Origin: Oscillospiraceae bacterium
GTDB taxonomy: Bacteria; Bacillota; Clostridia; Oscillospirales; CAG-382
Length of the DNA stretch: 62,288 bases
Direction of reading: 5' to 3'
NCBI GenBank assembly: GCA_015064895.1
Contig: SVRI01000013.1
Coordinates: forward strand, 1-62,288
Part shown: in pieces, positions 44,570-52,074 of the stretch
Layout: every line of letters begins with the position of its first letter
How positions within the stretch are numbered: the stretch's first letter is position 1
The notes under the pieces: generated by a model
What the model saw: the letters and a program-made list of their open reading frames with translations, nothing else
Told to the model about the DNA's origin: nothing
The model's database searches: none
Translations under genes and position numbers: made by a program

Positions 44570-45250
44570 CTATAATTTTACCTGTATTTTTTGAGATATA
44601 TTCAAGCTGTCGGGTGTTACATCGCAGTCAAGGCAGAGAATGTTTACACCCTCGTCTCTGCATTCAAAAAGAGCCTTTGCAAATTCTTCATGCGTTTCGC
44701 TGTTGGGGGAAAATGCATGTATACCCTTCATCTGAATCACAAAAACAACATATGCCTCATATCCGTCCTTTACACATCGGCAAAGCTGACGAAGATGCTT
44801 TACTCCCCTCTCTGTCGGAGCGTCGGGAAAGAGTGCTGTGCCGTCTTTTTCCAGTGTCACGCCCTTGACCTCAACAAATATTTTTCTCTCTCCTGCTTCG
44901 ATGTAGCAGTCAAAACGGGAATTTCCGTAGGTCGTTTCGGGCTTTATCAGGGTGATGCCGTCGGCAAAGCCGCCGTTTTTTACCCATTCGTAAAAGACCT
45001 TATTGGGAGCCTGGCTGTCGATATTGACAACCTCTTTTCCTTTTTTTACGGCAATAAGGCTGTATTTTGTTTTTCTGTCGGGATTGTCATGCTCCTGAAC
45101 AAAGCATTGTGCACCCTTTAAGAGAAGCTCACCAAGGCGTCCCGTATTTTTGACATGACAAGGCTGTGTTTTTCCGTCAATTTTAATATTTGCACAAAAT
45201 CTGTTTATGCGGTTTACAAACACCGCATTTTTTATGTTGTCATACTTCAT
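44570..45250 (-). CDS. sfsA: SfsA family protein (sugar fermentation stimulation homologue)
   Basis: The 226-residue protein has an N-terminal OB-like part (FVNRINRFCANIKIDG, HVKNTGRLGELLL) and a C-terminal nuclease-like part with FDCYIEAGERKIFVEVKGVT and FPDAPTERGVKHLRQL, the SfsA signatures. It was first described as a DNA-binding protein affecting maltose use, and the PD-(D/E)XK-like residues hint at nuclease activity. It is first in a pair with yitT. Confidence 0.93.
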   Translation of the reverse strand: MKYDNIKNAVFVNRINRFCANIKIDGKTQPCHVKNTGRLGELLLKGAQCFVQEHDNPDRKTKYSLIAVKKGKEVVNIDSQAPNKVFYEWVKNGGFADGITLIKPETTYGNSRFDCYIEAGERKIFVEVKGVTLEKDGTALFPDAPTERGVKHLRQLCRCVKDGYEAYVVFVIQMKGIHAFSPNSETHEEFAKALFECRDEGVNILCLDCDVTPDSLNISQKIQVKL

Positions 45251-45318
45251 TTTTCCACCGCCAAAAGCTTTTACGCTTTTTATTTTATCACCAACGGCAA
45301 AAAAATCAAGTATTTTTC

Positions 45319-45786
45319 TCAGTTTAATCTGAAAATCATAAAATTAAGTGCCGCCGCAAAGGTTACCCACAGCAAATAAGGTATATTGATGTATGCGGCA
45401 AAGGAACTTATTTTTGAAAAACACTTTATCATGACAATAATAAGCACCCACAAAAGAACAAGCCAGATAAAGGAAAAGAGAAATGCACGAAGGTTAAAGA
45501 AAATTATACTCCAGAAGAAGTTGACTATAAGCTGAAGAGCATAAATTCTAATGCACGAAAGAGCATATACTCCCTTTTCTCTTGCCTTTATTATCACGTT
45601 TGCAACCGATATTCCCATAAGGATATAAAGAATACCCCAGACAATGGGAAAGAGAATGGAAGGCGGTGCAAATGCAGGTTTTTCAATACTGCCGTAAATA
45701 TCCATGTTACCCATTGAAAGAAGTGCCGAAAGACCTGCAACGGCAAGGGTAACAATGACACTCCATACGTAAGTTTTTGTTTTCAT
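45319..45786 (-). CDS. tspO: TspO/MBR family protein
   Basis: The 155-residue protein has five membrane helices with the hallmark PAFAPPSILFPIVWGILYIL. The family binds porphyrins and sterols and is linked to stress and tetrapyrrole regulation. The ATG at 45786 follows GAGGTGA; the in-frame GTG at 45798 overlaps that site. It is an isolated gene. Confidence 0.92.
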   Translation of the reverse strand: MKTKTYVWSVIVTLAVAGLSALLSMGNMDIYGSIEKPAFAPPSILFPIVWGILYILMGISVANVIIKAREKGVYALSCIRIYALQLIVNFFWSIIFFNLRAFLFSFIWLVLLWVLIIVMIKCFSKISSFAAYINIPYLLWVTFAAALNFMIFRLN

Positions 45787-45859
45787 TATATAAATCACCT
45801 CAAAGGTAGTCTATGCATGCAGTCCTTTAAAAATACCCCCTGTTTTTTGTCATAAACAC

Positions 45860-45888
45860 TTGCATTTTTCAAAATTATTGTTTATAAT
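45860..45888 (+). promoter_or_regulatory. Sigma-A promoter of the DMT transporter gene
   Basis: TTGCAT (45860-45865) and TATAAT (45883-45888) are 17 bp apart, 39 bp before the ATG. Confidence 0.7.
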
Positions 45889-45927
45889 GTTCTGCGGTAT
45901 CTAAAACGGTTTCGGAGGATATATATT

Positions 45928-46875
45928 ATGGGACCTGCACAAATAGCCTTTATGGCACTTATAATTCTTCTTTATGCGTTCCAGAATTTCTTTTGCAAAA
46001 GGTTTTCTCTCGGCTATACAGGTAAAGACTCAACCCCCGTTCTTACAATAATCGGCGGTATTATAGTTGTTATTGTTACATTCTTCTTTTCGGGATGCAG
46101 CTTCTCGGCAAAGTGGCTTACGGTAATCTTAGGGGTAATAAATGCAGTTGCTTTGTATTTTTACAATGATTTTCTTCTCAAAGCCTCGGTATCGGGCCCC
46201 TATTCGGTACTTATAGTATTTGCGGTGTTTGGCGGAATTTCGATTCCTGCTCTTGTCAAGTGGATAGGCTTTAACGACAAGATGACAGGCCCTGCCATGT
46301 GCTTTCTTTTAATCATTATGGTTTCGGTATACCTTATGAGTGTAAAGCCGTCGGATGAAAACACTTCTGTCACAAATAAAATCACCCCGAAATTTCTTCT
46401 TTACTCTGTCGGTCTTTTTATCTGCAACGGAAGCTATGCCGCAATTCTTGCACTTCAGCAGGAGCTTACGGGCGAAAGTGAAAAAGAAGAGCTTATTATG
46501 GTCACCTTTGCTATGGCGGCGATTATATCATTTGTTTCACTTATTGCAAAGAAGTCGGATATCAAGAGTGTATTCTCAATGTCAAGGTCTGCTTTGGTAA
46601 ATCTTCTTATCTATGCTTTTTCCGCAGCCTTTGCCATAAACTCACTTGTAATTATACTGTTGCTCGAGGTAAACACCGGTGTTCTTCTTGCAGTACAGAA
46701 CGCAGGGGTTATGCTTGTGAGCGTAATATTCTCCATGATTTTCTTCAAGGAAAAGCTGACAAAGATGAACACAATCGGATGCATATTCATGGCAATAGGC
46801 CTTGTGGGTATCACGGTGTTTGAAAAAGTGCAGTTTTCACAAATCCCCGAGATGGTCTCTAATTTATTCAAATAA
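45928..46875 (+). CDS. DMT superfamily transporter
   Basis: The 315-residue protein has about ten hydrophobic segments and ends with FSMIFFKEKLTKMNTIGCIF, the DMT/EamA closing motif. It is a small-metabolite transporter of unknown substrate. CGGAGG lies nine bases before the ATG. It has its own promoter and an intrinsic terminator. Confidence 0.83.
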   Translation: MGPAQIAFMALIILLYAFQNFFCKRFSLGYTGKDSTPVLTIIGGIIVVIVTFFFSGCSFSAKWLTVILGVINAVALYFYNDFLLKASVSGPYSVLIVFAVFGGISIPALVKWIGFNDKMTGPAMCFLLIIMVSVYLMSVKPSDENTSVTNKITPKFLLYSVGLFICNGSYAAILALQQELTGESEKEELIMVTFAMAAIISFVSLIAKKSDIKSVFSMSRSALVNLLIYAFSAAFAINSLVIILLLEVNTGVLLAVQNAGVMLVSVIFSMIFFKEKLTKMNTIGCIFMAIGLVGITVFEKVQFSQIPEMVSNLFK

Positions 46876-46882
46876 CACAAAG

Positions 46883-46916
46883 AAAGTCCGAAGATAACCT
46901 TCGGACTTTTTATTTT
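46883..46916 (+). terminator. Intrinsic terminator
   Basis: AAAGTCCGAAG and CTTCGGACTTT form an 11-bp stem followed by TTATTTTATT, between convergent genes. Confidence 0.8.
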
Positions 46917-47650
46917 ATTAGATTGAGTATCCCCTCAATAATCAGCTTTTCATCGTCATTGTCATACACAAAATGTGTGCTTTTGGAAAGCACATGGTGT
47001 TTTATGTTGTCACATTTCGGAATGTGTTTATCGGGCTTTACAGGTGTAATTTCATCGTTCTGAGATATAAAAACCGTGCAGGGCATTACAAGATTTGACA
47101 TGTTTTTTCTTGTCTTTCCGGATTCTGAAGCAATCTCGAATATTCTCCTTATCCATTTGATATAATGCCATGGTTTTTTTGTCAGGGTTACACTGTTAAT
47201 ATCATTGTACGCTTTAAGAATTTCATCATCTTCCTTTTTTATTTCAAAAAGCACCATAAAAGCATACTTTAATGCAAAAGGTTTTATACCGATATTCAGT
47301 GCCGGCTGCAAAAGGCACAGCCCTTTTATTCTTTCTTGATGCTTTACCGCCTGTTCAACGGCAAAATAGCTTCCCATGGAGTGGCAGACAATAACCAGCT
47401 TTTCATATTTTTCAAGCAGCATATCTACAGTTTCCGACACCTGATGCTTCCATTTTTTCATGGATGCATTGCCAAAATCCTTTACATTGCCGCCATGTCC
47501 TTCAAGCAACACGGCATACACGGCAGCATCTTCACCTAAAAGTTCTATGTATTTTTCAAAATAAGAGGGGCTCGACAGTACTCCGTGAATGAACAGCACA
47601 CAAAGCTGCGTATTGTCAGAGTGACGTATAAATTCTTTGTTTTTATACAT
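46910..47650 (-). CDS. Alpha/beta hydrolase, serine esterase/lipase type
   Basis: The 246-residue enzyme has the oxyanion region VLFIHGVLSSPSYF, the nucleophile elbow VCHSMGSYF (Cys replaces the usual first Gly), an acid near QNDEITPVKPDKH and a late histidine in STHFVYDND. It is related to monoglyceride lipases and carboxylesterases and probably cytoplasmic. The ATG at 47650 follows GGAGGTG. The substrate is unknown. It lies downstream of the metallophosphoesterase on the same strand. Confidence 0.86.
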   Translation of the reverse strand: MYKNKEFIRHSDNTQLCVLFIHGVLSSPSYFEKYIELLGEDAAVYAVLLEGHGGNVKDFGNASMKKWKHQVSETVDMLLEKYEKLVIVCHSMGSYFAVEQAVKHQERIKGLCLLQPALNIGIKPFALKYAFMVLFEIKKEDDEILKAYNDINSVTLTKKPWHYIKWIRRIFEIASESGKTRKNMSNLVMPCTVFISQNDEITPVKPDKHIPKCDNIKHHVLSKSTHFVYDNDDEKLIIEGILNLIK

Positions 47651-47677
47651 CAATGTCACCTCCGTGTTGTTATTTTA

Positions 47678-48649
47678 CTATACTCCTTCGTTGCAAAAAT
47701 GATGATATGCCTGTGCCTTGCCGTCGGAATTGATTTTAATAACGGTTCCGCCGTTATAGGGTGCTTTGTAGTAACATCCCCTGCCCGTTTTCAAGCCGTA
47801 CATAAGCTTTACACCCTCATATTCGATGCAGGAGGAATTTATGTGGTCATGTCCGCAGACATAAAGCTTTGTTGAACCGAGTTTCTTTATGAGGTCAAAC
47901 ATACCCTCATCATGTTCGTATGAGCATATACCCTCAAGGTTTACGCCGAAAGAGTTTTTATATCCCTCATTCCAGCATACGCCCGTCTTTGACATTTCAA
48001 AGTCTACGTCTTCGGGGTTATAATCCTTATTCCATGCCGCTTGGTATGCCGTTCTGTAGGCATAAATCGGTATATGTGAAATAATAGTTGTTTCGTTACA
48101 GCCCTTTGACTGCAAATCCTTTACCACACCCTCATACCAGGGAAGCTGTTCGGGATATAGCTTTCCCCAGTACCACACGTCTTCGCCCTTATCGTTCTTT
48201 TCAAACTCTCTGTCGTGGGTGTCCATCATAATAATACCGTGTACTATTCTGCCGTCTTCTTCAATTGCGATAACGTAGTTGCCGTTACCGAGTTCCTTTG
48301 GACCTTCTTGGTAGACAAAGTTTTTATACGTTGTGTATTCATCAACATATTTCTGAATTGTCTCGGCACCGCCCTGATTGTCGTGGTTACCCCATACAAC
48401 TGCCCAGGGGATATCAAAGGCATCAATGAACTTTGCAAAGTTTGTATAAGCCTCGGGATACTCTGCCGCAGAAATATCACCGCTGACGGTGATAAGGTCG
48501 GGGTTTATCTCGTTTATGAGCTTATTTACGGTATATGTAAGAACTTTATAACCGATATGCTCCTTTTCCCATTCGTGGGTAAGAAGCTGGGGGTCGGTGA
48601 GGTTGAGGACTACAAAGTCGGTGTTCTTATGTTTTTTTAGTATAATCAT
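47678..48649 (-). CDS. Calcineurin-like metallophosphoesterase
   Basis: The 323-residue protein has the metal-ligand motifs in order: TDPQLL, VSGDISAAEYP, VWGNHDNQGG, ISHIPIYAY and VCGHDHINSSC. It resembles the PhoD/purple phosphatase-like group acting on phosphoesters, substrate unknown. No signal peptide is seen. AGGAGA precedes the ATG. It sits between the lipoprotein and the hydrolase genes, all on the minus strand with short gaps. Confidence 0.88.
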   Translation of the reverse strand: MIILKKHKNTDFVVLNLTDPQLLTHEWEKEHIGYKVLTYTVNKLINEINPDLITVSGDISAAEYPEAYTNFAKFIDAFDIPWAVVWGNHDNQGGAETIQKYVDEYTTYKNFVYQEGPKELGNGNYVIAIEEDGRIVHGIIMMDTHDREFEKNDKGEDVWYWGKLYPEQLPWYEGVVKDLQSKGCNETTIISHIPIYAYRTAYQAAWNKDYNPEDVDFEMSKTGVCWNEGYKNSFGVNLEGICSYEHDEGMFDLIKKLGSTKLYVCGHDHINSSCIEYEGVKLMYGLKTGRGCYYKAPYNGGTVIKINSDGKAQAYHHFCNEGV

Positions 48650-48663
48650 ATTACCAACTTCTC

Positions 48664-49230
48664 CTAAAATGTATATATGCCATTATACTCGGAACCGAAT
48701 TCGTCAACCGATTCAATGATTTGTGAAAGGTCGGAATTGTATGTGAATGAGCGGTATAAATCCAACCATGATCGTCTATACATTTCATATTCGCCGTCTT
48801 TTGAAACAACCATATTGATTACATTCAAAGGATTTGTACATATCGTTCCGCCATCATATTTATATCCATAGTAATTATATCTCACTATAAATTCAACAAC
48901 ATAATCGATATCCTTAATCATATCGTATCCTACTACCTTATCAGAAATATTGTCCTTAAAATCAAGTATACGAACATCTACTATTTCAGCTTTTCTTTCA
49001 AGAAGTTCTCCATCATCATACGCCTCTTTACAATATTCCTTACCCTTTTCAATTGCTGCAAGCACACGCTCGTCTTTTTTGTTTTCCTTATTGTTTTGAA
49101 TTTTTTTCGTTTGATTATTATCTTCCTTGGTTTCTACACTATTATCATACTTGTCAGTGGCTATCGTGCATGATGTCAAAATCATCACTGAAAAAATCAA
49201 AATTGCAAAAGTTTTCAATATTTTCTTCAT
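48664..49230 (-). CDS. Predicted lipoprotein of unknown function
   Basis: The 188-residue protein has a lipoprotein signal with lipobox MILTSC near residue 20, then a Lys/Asn/Glu-rich linker and a globular part with an EFIVRYNYYGYKYDGG stretch. The ATG at 49230 follows GGGGTGA. No family is recognised. A TTGACT-17-TATAAT promoter precedes it, and it may be cotranscribed with the phosphoesterase. Confidence 0.8.
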   Translation of the reverse strand: MKKILKTFAILIFSVMILTSCTIATDKYDNSVETKEDNNQTKKIQNNKENKKDERVLAAIEKGKEYCKEAYDDGELLERKAEIVDVRILDFKDNISDKVVGYDMIKDIDYVVEFIVRYNYYGYKYDGGTICTNPLNVINMVVSKDGEYEMYRRSWLDLYRSFTYNSDLSQIIESVDEFGSEYNGIYTF

Positions 49231-49263
49231 ATAAATCACCCCAAACTTAAAATTTACAACTAA

Positions 49264-49292
49264 ATTATACACCACAAAAAACAACAAGTCAA
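49264..49292 (-). promoter_or_regulatory. Sigma-A promoter of the lipoprotein gene
   Basis: On the minus strand, TTGACT (49292-49287) and TATAAT (49269-49264) are 17 bp apart. Confidence 0.75.
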
Positions 49293-49317
49293 CTAAAAAA
49301 CTTGTATCTTTTAACCA

Positions 49318-49346
49318 TTGATTTTCTCACCCGAAAGGTATACAAT
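49318..49346 (+). promoter_or_regulatory. Sigma-A promoter of the second DMT transporter gene
   Basis: TTGATT (49318-49323) and TACAAT (49341-49346) are 17 bp apart, 25 bp before the ATG. Confidence 0.6.
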
Positions 49347-49371
49347 ATAAAGGTCGAAAGGAAGTGACAAG

Positions 49372-50229
49372 ATGGAACATCTATGGGTTATATTTGTAGT
49401 CATATACGCAGTACTCAAAAGCAGCCGTGACTGCATGAAAAAAGCTTCTCTTAAAAGAAGCTCGCTCTACGAGGTGCTGTTTTTCTACACCCTTATAGGT
49501 CTATGTCTTGCCCTGCCTTCTTTAGGTGAAGCACTGAGGCTTTCACCCAAGTTTATATTCTTTATACTCATAAAATCCGCCGTTGTATGTCTTGCCTGGT
49601 TCTTTTCCTGTCTTGCCCTCGGCAAAATGTCGGTAAGTCTATACGGCATCATGGATTTGGCAAGGGTTGTATTTTCAATGGTACTCGGCGTACTAGCCCT
49701 TGGTGAAAGTCTGACAGTTCCGAAGGTTATCGGTGCTTTACTTGTAATTATCGGTTTACTTATGGTAAATCTCAAGAAAAAAGGCTCGGCTGAAAAAACC
49801 TCTCTTTCTGTTGTCATCTATTCCCTGCTCTGCTGTTTCTTTAATTCCGTGTCGGGTACAATGGACAAGGCACTCATGAAAGACGGGCAAATGACATCGG
49901 GTCAGCTTCAGTTCTGGTTCATGTTTTTTATGACAATAATTTATGCGGTAACTCTTATTGTCCACAGAAAAGAAATATGCATAAAAGCCCTTAAGAAAAA
50001 CTACTGGATTCCCTTGATGAGTCTTTCTCTTGTTTTAGGCGACAGACTGTTATTCGAAGCAAATGCGTCACCTTTAAGCGAAGTTACCGTCATGACAACA
50101 ATCAAGCAGTCATCGGTTATAGTGACGGTACTGCTCGGTTGGTGGATTTACAAAGAAAAGGACATTCCCTATAAGCTTTTCTGCTGTCTTATAGTACTCT
50201 CGGGGATTTTTACATCGGTCTTTGGATAA
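49372..50229 (+). CDS. EamA/DMT family transporter
   Basis: The 285-residue protein has about ten segments with two EamA halves (VFSMVLGVLALGESLTVPKV in the first, VTVLLGWWIYKEKDIPYKLF in the second). The substrate is unknown. GGAAGTGA lies before the ATG. It is monocistronic and divergent from the lipoprotein gene. Confidence 0.86.
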   Translation: MEHLWVIFVVIYAVLKSSRDCMKKASLKRSSLYEVLFFYTLIGLCLALPSLGEALRLSPKFIFFILIKSAVVCLAWFFSCLALGKMSVSLYGIMDLARVVFSMVLGVLALGESLTVPKVIGALLVIIGLLMVNLKKKGSAEKTSLSVVIYSLLCCFFNSVSGTMDKALMKDGQMTSGQLQFWFMFFMTIIYAVTLIVHRKEICIKALKKNYWIPLMSLSLVLGDRLLFEANASPLSEVTVMTTIKQSSVIVTVLLGWWIYKEKDIPYKLFCCLIVLSGIFTSVFG

Positions 50230-50245
50230 AAAACGGGCATAACAA

Positions 50246-50285
50246 AAGAGCCTTGGCTTTTTGCTAAGGCTCTTATTTTTTTATT
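50246..50285. terminator. Bidirectional terminator
   Basis: AAGAGCCTTGGC and GCTAAGGCTCTT form the stem between convergent genes; T residues follow on the plus strand and TTTTGTT on the minus strand. Confidence 0.75.
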
Positions 50286-51829
50286 TACTTTTTTACAACC
50301 ATTTCTTCTGAAGCCTTTTCGATTTCCTCAATTGTAACCGTACTGTTATGAGGAATAGGCTTCCATTCAACCTTCATGAACAATGCAAAGTAGGTTGTCC
50401 ATCTGCCTATGGCATCCATGGTCGGCCATGTGATTGTGTAAAGAATTTTCTTATAAAAAGGAATCTTTATAATCTTCTTATGCTCTACAATAAATACATA
50501 TACCGCTGTCAGCATGGATCTTATATGATAATAAAATCTGCCGATGGAGTTCCACATGAATGTGAGGAATACCGAAAGCATCATCGCAACAACACCGGGT
50601 TCTGCACTGATAAGAACAGGACCGAAGATTTGCTTTAAAAGCTTGCTGAGAGTGTTTGACTCTCTGAAAATTGCCTCTGCGGATATACCTGTGGAATAGT
50701 AAAGGCATGCATGCATAAATACCGATACAACAAGCCATACAAATACTTTTACAACCGCAGTCGGGAAAAGCTGTGCAAGTGTATCAAATGAAGCCCATCT
50801 GAAGCGTACCTGTTCAAGCATACGACGCCAAAATCCCTGCGGCTTTGTTTTGCAATGGTATCTTACATTTTTCTTTATAACCTTCGCATCCTCAATATAG
50901 CGAGGACCGATAAGGACATTCATAAGAAGTGAGGGACCCGTTTCCGCAAATGCCATGAGGTGACCTTTTGACCATCTGAGTCGCTGTCTGAGAGCAATTT
51001 TAAGGCTGGTAGGCTGTTCATCATAAAACATCGCCGCATCACAGTATGAAATGGGATAACCCATTGCAACAGCATCTGCAGTAAAAGCACGGTCTTCTGT
51101 AAGGGATGTATAATTCCAACCATTCTTTACAAGCTCGCTTGCAAAAAGAAAGCCTGTACCCTGAATATTTGTGGCAAGACGCAAAACCGAACGGGGTCTG
51201 TGTCTGTAACGGATGGATCTGAGCCAATGAAGTGCATAGGTGGATGCAAGCCAGCATTCATCAAAGTTCTTTGTGTTTCTGTATGAGGTTATAATCTTCT
51301 CGCCTTCATCGAATGCTTCATTCATTCTTGTTATGTAGTCGCTGTTGAGAAGATTGTCAGCATCAAAAACAAAGTAACCTTCAAAAGAATCTGTACCGTA
51401 ATCCTTTTCTATGTTTTTAAACAGATATTGAAGGGCAAAGCCTTTCGTTTTATGCTCATTATCGAATCTTTCATAGCAGACAGCACCCATATCTCTTGCA
51501 ACCTTGGCGGTTGAATCGGTGCAGTTATCGGCTACAACAAAAATGGTTATAAGTTCTGACGGATAATCCTGATTCTTTATACTTGCAATAAGATTTCCGA
51601 TTACGGTTTCTTCGTTTCTTGCCGCAATACATATAGCATATTTATGCTTATTCTCGGTTGGTTTAAATTTGCGGGTGAAGAAAAAACCGATAATTCTGTA
51701 TGTAACAAGATGAAATGTCCAAATACCGAGTGCAGAGAAAATAACACAGCGTATCGCCCATGCCTCATCATAAGCAGAACCTATGGCACGAATTACCGTG
51801 TCAAGTATATTCATTATAGTTTCCAACAA
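50285..51829 (-). CDS. Membrane-bound family 2 glycosyltransferase
   Basis: The protein has about 514 residues. An N-terminal membrane segment precedes a GT-2 catalytic domain: AICIAARNEETVIGNLI, VVADNCTDST, FDADN (the DxD), LTEDRAF and QRLRW, the processive-synthase set also seen in cellulose, chitin and poly-GlcNAc synthases. Several membrane segments follow. It probably polymerises a surface polysaccharide. The best start is TTG at 51829, eight bases after GGAGG. An in-frame ATG at 51844 overlaps that site and a TTG at 51856 lies upstream. No partner genes are adjacent. Confidence 0.85.
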   Translation of the reverse strand: MLETIMNILDTVIRAIGSAYDEAWAIRCVIFSALGIWTFHLVTYRIIGFFFTRKFKPTENKHKYAICIAARNEETVIGNLIASIKNQDYPSELITIFVVADNCTDSTAKVARDMGAVCYERFDNEHKTKGFALQYLFKNIEKDYGTDSFEGYFVFDADNLLNSDYITRMNEAFDEGEKIITSYRNTKNFDECWLASTYALHWLRSIRYRHRPRSVLRLATNIQGTGFLFASELVKNGWNYTSLTEDRAFTADAVAMGYPISYCDAAMFYDEQPTSLKIALRQRLRWSKGHLMAFAETGPSLLMNVLIGPRYIEDAKVIKKNVRYHCKTKPQGFWRRMLEQVRFRWASFDTLAQLFPTAVVKVFVWLVVSVFMHACLYYSTGISAEAIFRESNTLSKLLKQIFGPVLISAEPGVVAMMLSVFLTFMWNSIGRFYYHIRSMLTAVYVFIVEHKKIIKIPFYKKILYTITWPTMDAIGRWTTYFALFMKVEWKPIPHNSTVTIEEIEKASEEMVVKK

Positions 51830-51939
51830 TTCATTATCCTCCATTATTGCAGACAAACTGCATTTTGAAAGTTCACGTAATTAAAAGAAGCTGATAATTT
51901 CAAGTTTGCCAAATGTTGTTTTTTAACGTTTATCGACTT

Positions 51940-51968
51940 ATTATATCAAAAAAATACATGTTTGTCAA
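51940..51968 (-). promoter_or_regulatory. Consensus sigma-A promoter of the glycosyltransferase gene
   Basis: On the minus strand, TTGACA (51968-51963) and TATAAT (51945-51940) are 17 bp apart, followed by a leader of about 105 bases in which I see no recognisable structure. Confidence 0.85.
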
Positions 51969-52043
51969 CAACCAATAGTATTGATAAAACTTCCAAACCA
52001 ACAAGCAATTTTAGTTATAATCTATAAAACAAACCGCAAAAAA

Positions 52044-52066
52044 AGCCACCGCCGAAGCGGTGGCTT
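52044..52066 (-). terminator. Intrinsic terminator of the SLH operon
   Basis: On the minus strand, AAGCCACCGC TTCG GCGGTGGCTT is a perfect stem with a UUCG loop followed by seven T residues. Confidence 0.9.
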
Positions 52067-52074
52067 CTATCTGT